Source: Bacteriovoracales bacterium (lineage in GTDB: Bacteria > Bdellovibrionota > Bacteriovoracia > Bacteriovoracales > Bacteriovoracaceae). From it: a stretch of DNA of 64,000 bases. The translations under genes and the position numbers were made by a program. Where the stretch lies: NCBI GenBank assembly GCA_030149295.1, contig JASBRV010000102.1, forward strand, positions 124,001 to 188,000. The letters run 5' to 3'. Every line of letters starts with the position of its first letter. Position 1 is the first letter of the stretch. Below the pieces are notes generated by a model. That model saw only the letters and a list, made by a program, of their open reading frames with translations, searched no databases and was not told the origin of the DNA. Below, piece by piece: positions 48,791-57,438 of the stretch.

Positions 48791-49182
48791 AAAAGCTTTT
48801 CCATAGCGCGCACAACTTTTTCCATCTTCACACCAATTTGTTCTGTATTGAAATCAAGTCGAGTATCATAAAGAAAGAGATAGTCTGATCGAAATTGATG
48901 AAAACGAAAAAGACCATCAAGTTCACTCATAAGTTTACTCTTGTGAGAATCATTTATGCCCTGAAGAAAATGGATAACAATAAATCCATCAGGAATAGAA
49001 AAATCGACAATTTCTCCCAAAGTGGGATGGTCCGGCTCAAAGCCTTGAGAAAACCCAATTTTATATTGTGGCCCTACCTTTTCAACAAAGAGCTGGCCTC
49101 TTGAAGTTTTCACTTTAAAGCCCAATTCCCTAAAACCTGTGAGATCAGGCATAAGGCCAAAGAGAAATTTTAACCATTTCAT
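48787..49182 (-). CDS. Conserved-looking hypothetical protein
   Basis: Uninterrupted ORF; shares a TTAA stop region with the convergent response regulator. Confidence 0.55.
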   Translation of the reverse strand: MKWLKFLFGLMPDLTGFRELGFKVKTSRGQLFVEKVGPQYKIGFSQGFEPDHPTLGEIVDFSIPDGFIVIHFLQGINDSHKSKLMSELDGLFRFHQFRSDYLFLYDTRLDFNTEQIGVKMEKVVRAMEKLF

Positions 49183-49358
49183 CAGACTATTATCTCATGA
49201 AGAAATGCCTCGTTACAACCATAAAATATAATAAAAACAAACACTTAAAAAACGTAAACAGGGCTAACACCCACTGTAATTATTACCAAAAATCTCACTT
49301 GGGCCTCGCTAAGAACTATCATTAAGGCAATTTGAATAAACGATTTTTGGAGAATCTT

Positions 49359-50402
49359 ATGAAGAAACCTCTTATACCTGTACTCCTTTTAGGACTCACC
49401 TTAGCCCCAACTCTGGCCAATGATGATCTCTTAAATGGTCTTCTAGGCGATGACTTTCGGGTTGGCTATGAAGCTGAGATTAATTCAAACGCAATGGCCT
49501 CAACAGAAGGCAGCGAGAGCGTTAATTTTCGAGGCTCCTATATTAGCTTAAATGCCGAGTGGAAGAATAAAGTTCGCTTTGTACTTACTGGGAAACTTGA
49601 AAAGATCTTTAAAGATAATAAAGTTGAATTTAATGATGACTTTGATTTAGAGGAATTTATTAGCGAAGCCTATATTGAAATAAAAGAAGTAGGAGGCTCA
49701 CCTATTGCGGTAATTGTTGGTAAACAACCTATTCCTTTTAGCCAAAACGTCCAGGCCATGCCTCTCTTTCAAGAAAATCCTATTGCTCACCTTCAGTCGA
49801 TAGATGAAGTCTACGGGCTTACCGTTGATCTGACAGAAGGACTTTTTGGAATCTTCGATCAAGTAGAAATTTCAGCTTTTGAAACAGAAAAAGGTGATCT
49901 TGAAATTGGTAATATTAATGGTGCAAGTGTACGCCTAAGTAAAATGCTTACAGACAATATCCTTCTTACGGTAGGCCATGCTGAAATGGGTGCCAACAAT
50001 GCACAAGAAGGCCATCAGAGAAGAAGCTCAGTCGGTCTCGTGGCAGAATCAACAGATGGAATGCTTGTGGGCTGGGTCGAAGGTATGTACTTTAGCAATG
50101 ACCCAACATACCCTGACTCAAGTTTTGCTATCACAACCGGTGCCATGGTTCGCGTGCACAGGACAACAGATGTAGTAGTTGAATTTACTTATGTAGAAAA
50201 TGCTCTTAATCAATATGCTATTGGAACAAGAACAGCACTTACAAGTCGCACAACCCTTGGCCTAGAAGTTAGATATAATGATTACCAAGGGACTAGAGAT
50301 AACGACTTAGTTTTTGGAATCAATTTAAATTATGCTCTCGGTTCAAATGGATATCGTCCCAATGACGAATATCTTTTTGAAGATGAAGATGGAGATTTTT
50401 AA
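49359..50402 (+). CDS. Outer-membrane beta-barrel protein (LbtU-like)
   Basis: Signal peptide MKKPLIPVLLLGLTLAPTLA; alternating amphipathic strands; VIVGKQPIPF. Confidence 0.65.
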   Translation: MKKPLIPVLLLGLTLAPTLANDDLLNGLLGDDFRVGYEAEINSNAMASTEGSESVNFRGSYISLNAEWKNKVRFVLTGKLEKIFKDNKVEFNDDFDLEEFISEAYIEIKEVGGSPIAVIVGKQPIPFSQNVQAMPLFQENPIAHLQSIDEVYGLTVDLTEGLFGIFDQVEISAFETEKGDLEIGNINGASVRLSKMLTDNILLTVGHAEMGANNAQEGHQRRSSVGLVAESTDGMLVGWVEGMYFSNDPTYPDSSFAITTGAMVRVHRTTDVVVEFTYVENALNQYAIGTRTALTSRTTLGLEVRYNDYQGTRDNDLVFGINLNYALGSNGYRPNDEYLFEDEDGDF

Positions 50403-50404
50403 TT

Positions 50405-51877
50405 ATGCAAAAACTACTTATCTCTCTCGTTATTCTCCTCTGTGCTTTTAATGGTCATGCCCTTGAATTAAAAATCTGGGGGGCTTTCAAAGCCGGTGGA
50501 ACCTTTATGACAAACTATGATATTGAAAACTATATCTGTACCCTCCACCTAAGTGACAGTGAAATGGTTGCCATGTTCAAACAGGCTAATGGAGATTACA
50601 AGAAATACACGCAATTGAGGAGGACCTGGGCCCAAAGAAGATTTCAAAGTGGTTTAAAGCAATTTGCCTATGTCTACACGGTACAACAACACTCAAAGAC
50701 AAATTTTAACAACAATACAGGAGCTTTTAAAATCACTAGCAGTGATTATTTTAAAAGAAGTCAGGAGCTTGAAACAAAAACTCTTAGTAAGTGGCTAGAC
50801 CAAAGACAAGGCATCGTTAAAGCCCGTATTGCATTTGCCAAAGAGTTAATGGCCATTGGTTACCCCCATAAGGAAAACCAAGACCCAACTGACCTTTATT
50901 TTGAATGGTTTGATTTACAAAAGAAAAGGCTCAAAGAGAAGCTTCGTTTGCAAGAGGTTCAAAAGTATGAATACCTCACACTTCGTGGTCATCGTAAACC
51001 AGACCGCTTTATGCTTGGAGCAGGTTTTGACCTAATCAAAGAAGTCACTGCCCATATTGAAGAAAATATCCAAGGAAAGAGGCTTACACCACGTGAACTT
51101 GCTAGTCTGGTGCAAGCAGATGAGCGAATTTCAGTAATAGCAGCTCAAATTAACCTTATGGGTCCAACGACCCTTCCATTGGATAAGTTAGCAATTGATA
51201 CACCTGAAGTTTATGAGGATTTTAAACAAAGGGCGCTCAATCTCTTTAACACTCCTATAGAGAAAGCTGATGATTATCTTCAAGCCGCACTTTCAATCTC
51301 TCAAACAATGGATGCAAAAACAATAGAGAGAAAAATTGAAGAGTCGCGAAAGAAGTTTCTGCTAGAAAAAGATAATTATACCGAACTTGTCAAAGCAAAG
51401 ATCTATGAATTGGCGCTGGAAGTGAGGACCGGATCAAAAATGGATGAAACTATAGTCAATGAGTTTAAAAATAAACTCAGTCAAAACGCGCAAAATATTA
51501 TCGAGAAAGCTTTTAACAGTCCTAAAAATGTAGACCGTCGTCTCGAGGATCACCTCATGACTGAACTGACCAAACATGATCTAGAGGGTGCCAATGCTAA
51601 AGCGATCAATCTCTTAAATTGGGTAGCAAAATTTCAGCTCAAAAAAGTAAGCCTCGAAATTATCCCTGTTGCTAGTGTGACTCTCATTGATACCAATACA
51701 TGGGAAGGACAGGATAGAGTAAAAAAATATCTAGAGCATGTAGAATATCAAGAAGATCTTGAGGATTTTCGTAGGAATAAACTCTCTCGAGTAGGCCATT
51801 ACATTACCATAAATCCAGATGGTGAAGGTAACCAGTCTGGTTACAACACCTGGAACACCATACTCGAACAATTCTAA
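50405..51877 (+). CDS. Secreted protein, unknown function
   Basis: Signal peptide MQKLLISLVILLCAFNGHA; 2 bp after the barrel gene, so probably co-transcribed. Confidence 0.6.
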   Translation: MQKLLISLVILLCAFNGHALELKIWGAFKAGGTFMTNYDIENYICTLHLSDSEMVAMFKQANGDYKKYTQLRRTWAQRRFQSGLKQFAYVYTVQQHSKTNFNNNTGAFKITSSDYFKRSQELETKTLSKWLDQRQGIVKARIAFAKELMAIGYPHKENQDPTDLYFEWFDLQKKRLKEKLRLQEVQKYEYLTLRGHRKPDRFMLGAGFDLIKEVTAHIEENIQGKRLTPRELASLVQADERISVIAAQINLMGPTTLPLDKLAIDTPEVYEDFKQRALNLFNTPIEKADDYLQAALSISQTMDAKTIERKIEESRKKFLLEKDNYTELVKAKIYELALEVRTGSKMDETIVNEFKNKLSQNAQNIIEKAFNSPKNVDRRLEDHLMTELTKHDLEGANAKAINLLNWVAKFQLKKVSLEIIPVASVTLIDTNTWEGQDRVKKYLEHVEYQEDLEDFRRNKLSRVGHYITINPDGEGNQSGYNTWNTILEQF

Positions 51878-51888
51878 ACTTTTTGATA

Positions 51889-51934
51889 GAATAAAGCTCA
51901 TAAACTCCCTTGGAGAAACTTATGAGCTTTATTC
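51889..51934 (+). promoter_or_regulatory. 15-bp perfect hairpin enclosing the start codon of the acyl-CoA dehydrogenase gene
   Basis: GAATAAAGCTCATAA (51889-51903) / TTATGAGCTTTATTC (51920-51934), loop ACTCCCTTGGAGAAAC. Confidence 0.7.
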
Positions 51935-53487
51935 AAAATCAACCTGAGTTTTCAGATCCCTATCATGAAAATCATTTTCAAAAAGCCCTGGAATGGCTCT
52001 TAAAAGATAAAAAACACAAAAAAGAAATTAAGAGTGACCTCAAAAGATTTTCAAAAAGACTAATAGAGGAAATTGATCAATGGGGTATCGATGCCGATGC
52101 TCATCCACCAAGACATATTCCCTATGGCCCTTATGGGGAAAGAATTGATGCCATCGAAGTTCATGAATCCTGGAAAAAGCTCGACGCTCTCAGTGCCGAA
52201 GAAGGCCTGATACAACTTGGTTATGATGAAAATAACAAAGAAAGTGGCCGTCTTCATCAATTTCTAAAGCTCTTTCTTTTTCATCCCTCCAGTGCTTTTT
52301 ATTCTTGTCCTCTTGCCATGACTGATGGCGCAGCGAAACTAATTCAAAAGTCACCCCTCTTTCATGATGATCCCTCAAAAACACAAGTTTTAGCACAGGC
52401 CTTTGAGCATCTCACCAGTCGAGATCCCCAAAAATTTTGGACCTCTGGCCAATGGATGACTGAAAAGACGGGGGGAAGTGATGTGGGAACAAGCGAAACC
52501 ATAGCTATGAAGGAAGGTGATACTTATCACCTTTATGGCACCAAATGGTTCACCTCGGCCACGACCAGCCAAATGTGCTTTACTTTGGCCCGCATTGAAA
52601 ATGCAGAAGCGGGCTCAAGAGGGCTCTCCTTATTTTTTGTGAAACTCCATGATGAGAACGGTCGTCTCAATCAAATGGAAGTTCGCCGCCTAAAAGACAA
52701 ACTGGGCACTCATGCTCTTCCAACAGCTGAAATCGACCTGAAAGGAACTCCTGCCCATCTCATTGGTAGACCTGGTGAAGGGGTAAGAAATATTTCTCAT
52801 CTTTTCAATGTGACACGTATTTATAATGCGGTAACCACCGTTGGCTCGTTTTCTCGTCTTCTGTCACTTGCCTATGACTACGCTCAAAAGCGTAAGGCCT
52901 TTGGCAAAAAGTTAATTGAGCACCCCCTTCACAAGCGAACCTTAGAAGAAGCCTCAATGGCCTTTCACGACTGTTTTCTTTTAACATTTGAAACCGTTCG
53001 ACTTCTACAAAGAGAAGAAGAGCTAGAGTCTCAAGGTAAAAGTGATAAATCAACTTCTATACTTCTTAGACTCCTTACCCCTTTAGCAAAGCTTTATAGT
53101 GCCAAAATTAATATGCAATGGACGAGTGAGCTGATCGAATCTTTTGGAGGAGCTGGCTATATTGAGGATACTGGATTACCTCGTTTTTTAAGAGACTCAC
53201 AAGTCTTTTGTATTTGGGAAGGCACCACCAATATCCTCTCACTAGATTGCTTAAGGGCTATCCAAAAAGAAGACGCCCTGACTCTCTTTTTAGAAGAAAT
53301 AAAAACCAGAAGTGAAAAGATTTCTCTGCCGGCCACCAAAGAATATTTAAAAGAAAAAACCGATGCCATTGAAAAGATTGTTATCACTTGTGATAAAGAT
53401 TCTCAATTATGGCAATTTCATGCCCGCGATCTATCTTTTTTGATTTGTGAAACTCTTATTCTTTGCCTAAGAGAAGAGTTTTCTTAA
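51922..53487 (+). CDS. Acyl-CoA dehydrogenase, AidB-like
   Basis: MTEKTGGSDVGTSET; YAQKRKAFGKKLIEHPLHKRTLEEASM; FGGAGYIEDTGLPRFLRDSQVFCIWEGTTNILSLD. Confidence 0.9.
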   Translation: MSFIQNQPEFSDPYHENHFQKALEWLLKDKKHKKEIKSDLKRFSKRLIEEIDQWGIDADAHPPRHIPYGPYGERIDAIEVHESWKKLDALSAEEGLIQLGYDENNKESGRLHQFLKLFLFHPSSAFYSCPLAMTDGAAKLIQKSPLFHDDPSKTQVLAQAFEHLTSRDPQKFWTSGQWMTEKTGGSDVGTSETIAMKEGDTYHLYGTKWFTSATTSQMCFTLARIENAEAGSRGLSLFFVKLHDENGRLNQMEVRRLKDKLGTHALPTAEIDLKGTPAHLIGRPGEGVRNISHLFNVTRIYNAVTTVGSFSRLLSLAYDYAQKRKAFGKKLIEHPLHKRTLEEASMAFHDCFLLTFETVRLLQREEELESQGKSDKSTSILLRLLTPLAKLYSAKINMQWTSELIESFGGAGYIEDTGLPRFLRDSQVFCIWEGTTNILSLDCLRAIQKEDALTLFLEEIKTRSEKISLPATKEYLKEKTDAIEKIVITCDKDSQLWQFHARDLSFLICETLILCLREEFS

Positions 53488-54614
53488 GCGGCCTGTTTCT
53501 TAAGGTCGTTATACCACTCGGGGCAGATGAATTGACTTTTGGGAAAGGGAAGCTTGTTAACGACAATGTCTTCAAAAAAGGTGGGAACATAGCCACAAGG
53601 AATCATCTCACCTATATACTTGCCTGTTTCAGGATCTTTTCCTGTTTGAACCCATTTAAAGATATCTCTTGAGATATAATTTCCGTTTTTATCAATCCCT
53701 AGAATTTCACTGATATGACTGGTTCGCCTGCCCCCATCATGATAGCGGCTACACTGCACAATGATCTGCATAGCAGAAGCAACCATTTTACGAATGGCAT
53801 CTGGTGGAATTTTGATATCACCCATCAGGCAAAGCGTTTCCAAACGAGTACAAGCATCAACGGGGTTATTAGCATGAACGGTTCCCATTGAGCCGTCATG
53901 ACCGGTATTCATCACTTGAATGAGATCGAGAGCTTCCTCGCCTCTCACTTCCCCAACAATGATTCTATCGGGCCTTAACCTCATGGCAGAAATCACAAGC
54001 TCACGAATTGTAACTTCTTCTACCCCTCTTGTTGGGTCAGCTTTTCTGGTTTCAAAATTGACCACGTGTTCTGCTTTTACCTGTAGTTCGGCCGCATCTT
54101 CAATTATTAATAAGCGTTGAGTTTTAGGAATACGTGAGCCTAAAACATTGAGCATAGTTGTTTTACCTGAGCCTGTTCCGCCACTAACAATGATATTTTT
54201 TCCAAGATGAATGCATATATCTAAAAAGCGAGCGGCCGATTTTGAAAGAGAACCAAAAGCAATGAGATCATTTAGAGTTAACTTTTCTTTGGTAAATTTC
54301 CGAATAGCAACTGTCGTTCCATTCTTTGCCATAGGAGGCAATACCACGTGAATTCTAGAACCATCAGGTAAGCGAGCATCAAGTCGTGGATTATCATTAT
54401 CAATCACACGACCTACTGATTGAGCAATCGCTCGCATCGCTGAAATAAGGGCGTCCTCGGTGGGAAATTGATTGTCAGTCTTATAAACTAAGCCTTTCTT
54501 TTCAACAAAGATTTCATGAGCTCCATTGATCATCACTTCTGAGACGCCCTCATCATCCAAAAGATCCTTAATGGGAGAGAGCAAACTCGCAATGGCATCA
54601 TTAAAAACTGACAT
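53484..54614 (-). CDS. CpaF/TadA-type secretion ATPase
   Basis: VSGGTGSGKTTMLN Walker A; LRLRPDRIIVGEVRGEEALDLIQVMNTGHDGSMGTVHAN. Confidence 0.93.
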   Translation of the reverse strand: MSVFNDAIASLLSPIKDLLDDEGVSEVMINGAHEIFVEKKGLVYKTDNQFPTEDALISAMRAIAQSVGRVIDNDNPRLDARLPDGSRIHVVLPPMAKNGTTVAIRKFTKEKLTLNDLIAFGSLSKSAARFLDICIHLGKNIIVSGGTGSGKTTMLNVLGSRIPKTQRLLIIEDAAELQVKAEHVVNFETRKADPTRGVEEVTIRELVISAMRLRPDRIIVGEVRGEEALDLIQVMNTGHDGSMGTVHANNPVDACTRLETLCLMGDIKIPPDAIRKMVASAMQIIVQCSRYHDGGRRTSHISEILGIDKNGNYISRDIFKWVQTGKDPETGKYIGEMIPCGYVPTFFEDIVVNKLPFPKSQFICPEWYNDLKKQAA

Positions 54615-54617
54615 AGA

Positions 54618-55109
54618 TTATTCTTCCTTAGGCATCCAAATTTTCACTCGCTCACTGGCTATTTTTCTTTGGGCCCTCACTTTCTTTTCTAGTTTATCTT
54701 GAGGTCTTTCTAAAACCGTCAAACGCCCTTTCTGTTTGGTGGTTGGGCAATAAAAGTCCACTCTTTCTTCTCGGTCAAAAAAGAAGGTTCCTTCACTAAC
54801 TTTTCCATTTTCTGCGGCTAAAAAGAGATCTTTTCCCTTCAAAATGAAGCAACTTTTTTGGGTAGAGGTGCTCGTAACGAAAAAGCGCACCGTCTCGCCT
54901 TTAAAGACACTCAAACTTTCTGGATAGAAACCTTCTTCGGTCACGATGATCGATATTTCCCTCTTGGGGCCGTCAAAGGTGCGATCTTTGGCAAAAGGAC
55001 CATCTTCTAAGGCTTGCACACCTTGCCATGCTAGTAGCGCCCAAAGGATCAAAGAGACAGTAAAAGTCGTTTTCGCGTTAATAGGAGTATCCTCCGTAGG
55101 GGTTCTCAC
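54618..55109 (-). CDS. Cupredoxin-like secreted protein with degenerate copper ligands
   Basis: EEGFYPESLSVFKGETVRFFVTSTSTQKSCFILKG...VDFYCPTTKQKGRLTVLE. Confidence 0.7.
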   Translation of the reverse strand: MRTPTEDTPINAKTTFTVSLILWALLAWQGVQALEDGPFAKDRTFDGPKREISIIVTEEGFYPESLSVFKGETVRFFVTSTSTQKSCFILKGKDLFLAAENGKVSEGTFFFDREERVDFYCPTTKQKGRLTVLERPQDKLEKKVRAQRKIASERVKIWMPKEE

Positions 55110-55188
55110 ATCCCCTATCGGAGTAATGGGGTCCTTACTTTACTTTTTCAGTCAACTAAAGGCAGGCTTTCGTAAATTCAATCACTTA

Positions 55189-55794
55189 TTAGATAGTGAT
55201 ATCCCCAGGAGACTTTAAAAAGGGCTTCTTGGGCGTTTCCTTCTTTTGATTTTTCCAAGGAAAGAGGATGGCCAACTTCCCTTCTTTGGGTTCAATCTTC
55301 ATCTTCTCCCCATCACAACCCTCGGGTACAGGAAAGGATCTTTTTATAACAGATTTATGAGTACCATAGGAGCCTATTTTTCTTATCACATCAGCTTCAA
55401 TGGTTACCTGGCCTTCTTTGATTTTGACATCAAACTTCCCACCCTCACTAATCTCTCCATCAATAAGGTAAGTCATCCCCTCTTTACCCTTTACCCATTT
55501 GCCCGCAAAGCTTTGCCCATCGAAAAAAGGATCACTCTCAAAGGCCTTTTGCATTTCTTTTAAGACTTCATCACCCATAAGCTGATTACCATCCATCATC
55601 TTATCCATGCGCTCCAAGAAACCATCTTGAAAATATTTTTGTAAGAGCTCATTGTCGCGAAAAAAACGATTGCGAATGTCATCTATTAGTTTTTGATCGG
55701 GATCATTCGCCGAGCTAGCGCTTATCAAGCCCAAGCAAATGATCAACCTTGGCAGCAAAGATAAAATCCGAATGATAGAGTCCTTGAATATCAT
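55189..55794 (-). CDS. Exported small heat-shock/alpha-crystallin-like protein
   Basis: Signal peptide; KFDVKIKEGQVTIEADV...IKRSFPVPEGCDGEKMKIEPKEGKLAILFP. Confidence 0.6.
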   Translation of the reverse strand: MIFKDSIIRILSLLPRLIICLGLISASSANDPDQKLIDDIRNRFFRDNELLQKYFQDGFLERMDKMMDGNQLMGDEVLKEMQKAFESDPFFDGQSFAGKWVKGKEGMTYLIDGEISEGGKFDVKIKEGQVTIEADVIRKIGSYGTHKSVIKRSFPVPEGCDGEKMKIEPKEGKLAILFPWKNQKKETPKKPFLKSPGDITI

Positions 55795-56059
55795 GGGTCA
55801 AAATCTCCACAGTTAATCTTTTAAACTCAATAGTGAGGCGCGGATGATGCCAAACCTGGTCGGCCATCTCTCCTATTAGATTAGCAAGACTTCTTGCTTT
55901 CTCAAAGTTGGTAGTAGGAAAAGATAAAATCAAGGGTGTTGATGGATTTTTATAAATCCACCCAGGAGAAAGATCACATAGGTACCCCTCACAAGTGGAC
56001 TCATCTAAAGGAGACGCCCCTGTGGGCGCTTGTTCTAACTTTTGCTCACTAAGTTTCAT
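55715..56059 (-). CDS. Pterin-4-alpha-carbinolamine dehydratase
   Basis: GWIYKN...SFPTTNFEKARSLANLIGEMADQVWHHPRLTIEFKRLTVEILTHDIQGLYHSDFIFAAKVD. Confidence 0.88.
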   Translation of the reverse strand: MKLSEQKLEQAPTGASPLDESTCEGYLCDLSPGWIYKNPSTPLILSFPTTNFEKARSLANLIGEMADQVWHHPRLTIEFKRLTVEILTHDIQGLYHSDFIFAAKVDHLLGLDKR

Positions 56060-56061
56060 CT

Positions 56062-56643
56062 CTAGTATTTAACAGAACAACCGTAAGGGTTGGTCTTTGA
56101 GATTTTAATAGGTTTTCCTGCTAGAGCTTGATCGAGGGCCATAGAGACATAATTCTTAGCTCTTGGAATATCCGCACCATCTGCAGAAGAGATAGAATCA
56201 ATGGCTCCCTGATAAACCACTCTTCCCGTAGGATCGATAATGAACATGTGAGGAGTCGTTTTTGCCCCAAATTTTTGTCCTACTTTTCCGTCCCCATCAA
56301 GGAGTAAACTCATAGATCTCATCTGTTCCTTAGTATACATCTCCTTTGCAGCTTCAATGGATGCGAGATGACCTTGCTTTCCCTCGGCACTAGAGTTGAT
56401 CGTTAACCAAGAAACCTTTCCCGAATATTTCTTTTGCAGCATTTGCATATTTTTTCCATTGTAGTGCTTTCTGACAAAGGGGCATCCATCATTAAACCAT
56501 TCTAAGACCACATACTTTCCATTTTGAGCGTGAAGCTGAACTTCTTTGGGGGCGCCCTTTAAAGTAAAATCTGGCGCCATAGAATCCATTTCAAGAGCGT
56601 GAAGAGAGAAACATAGAAGAAAGGAAAGTGTGAATTTATGCAT
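56062..56643 (-). CDS. Secreted thioredoxin-like/AhpC-TSA family protein
   Basis: Signal peptide; VVLEWFNDGCPFVRKHY; TTPHMFIIDPTGRVVYQGAID. Confidence 0.85.
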   Translation of the reverse strand: MHKFTLSFLLCFSLHALEMDSMAPDFTLKGAPKEVQLHAQNGKYVVLEWFNDGCPFVRKHYNGKNMQMLQKKYSGKVSWLTINSSAEGKQGHLASIEAAKEMYTKEQMRSMSLLLDGDGKVGQKFGAKTTPHMFIIDPTGRVVYQGAIDSISSADGADIPRAKNYVSMALDQALAGKPIKISKTNPYGCSVKY

Positions 56644-56696
56644 GGGAACCTCCAAGAAACCTGAAAAACTAACTCAGCCATTATGTCAGCTAGGTC

Positions 56697-56732
56697 AAAA
56701 AGGGACAAGCGGGGGCTATTCGACGGCCCCGC
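56697..56732 (-). terminator. Candidate terminator hairpin overlapping the ankyrin gene stop codon
   Basis: GC-rich stem GCGGGGC/GCCCCCGC with a short downstream T-run on the minus strand. Confidence 0.4.
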
Positions 56733-57438
56733 ATTCTCTAAGGACATTTTGTATTTCAGGATATTTTTGGGCAAGAATTAAAGCAGTAAAGGTTCTCTTG
56801 CGCCTCCCTCTGCCTCTTACCACTTTCACATTGGGATCTGTCTCTGGCAAGGTGCAAAGAAACTTCACAGTCTCAATGAGCCCTGCACCAGAAGCTTCCA
56901 TAAGGTAGCTAAATTGACCTTCATTTCTCGCATCAGGATTTGCCCCCAATAAAAAATAAATCTGGATAAGAGGAAGATACTTTTCTTCGTTTACGGCATT
57001 GGCCTCTTTGATTGATTTAAAAACTTCGAGGTTGGCCACTTCCTCTTCAAGGGCCTCCCCTTTAAAAATAGTCAGCCAAGAATTGGCGTCTTCACGATCC
57101 TGCACTAGACTTTCGGCAGAATCCCCCTCTTCATTTTCAATAGTAGGATCAGCTCCCGCTTGAATAAGATAGTAAGCAATAACTAGGCGATTGGAGATCA
57201 CGGCCTTAATTAGGATAAGCTCCCCCTCTTTATTGGGACTATTAATATCAATGTCGCCATTTTCAGAAAGTAGCTTTTTCACCGCATCTAAGTCATTTTG
57301 AATAATGGCAGCAGTAAGAGAATCCACTGCAGACAACTCACTATTTTGGGCTTCTAGCTCCCCTTGAATAATATTTTCTTGCTTGTGCATTTCACAGCTC
57401 ATGAGACAAAGAACAAAAACTAAGAGAAGGTTTTTCAT
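56716..57438 (-). CDS. Ankyrin-repeat lipoprotein
   Basis: Lipobox VLCLMSC; repeats NKEGELILIKAVISNRLVIAYYLIQAGADPTIENEEGDS and NEGQFSYLMEASGAGLIETVKFL. Confidence 0.8.
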   Translation of the reverse strand: MKNLLLVFVLCLMSCEMHKQENIIQGELEAQNSELSAVDSLTAAIIQNDLDAVKKLLSENGDIDINSPNKEGELILIKAVISNRLVIAYYLIQAGADPTIENEEGDSAESLVQDREDANSWLTIFKGEALEEEVANLEVFKSIKEANAVNEEKYLPLIQIYFLLGANPDARNEGQFSYLMEASGAGLIETVKFLCTLPETDPNVKVVRGRGRRKRTFTALILAQKYPEIQNVLRECGAVE

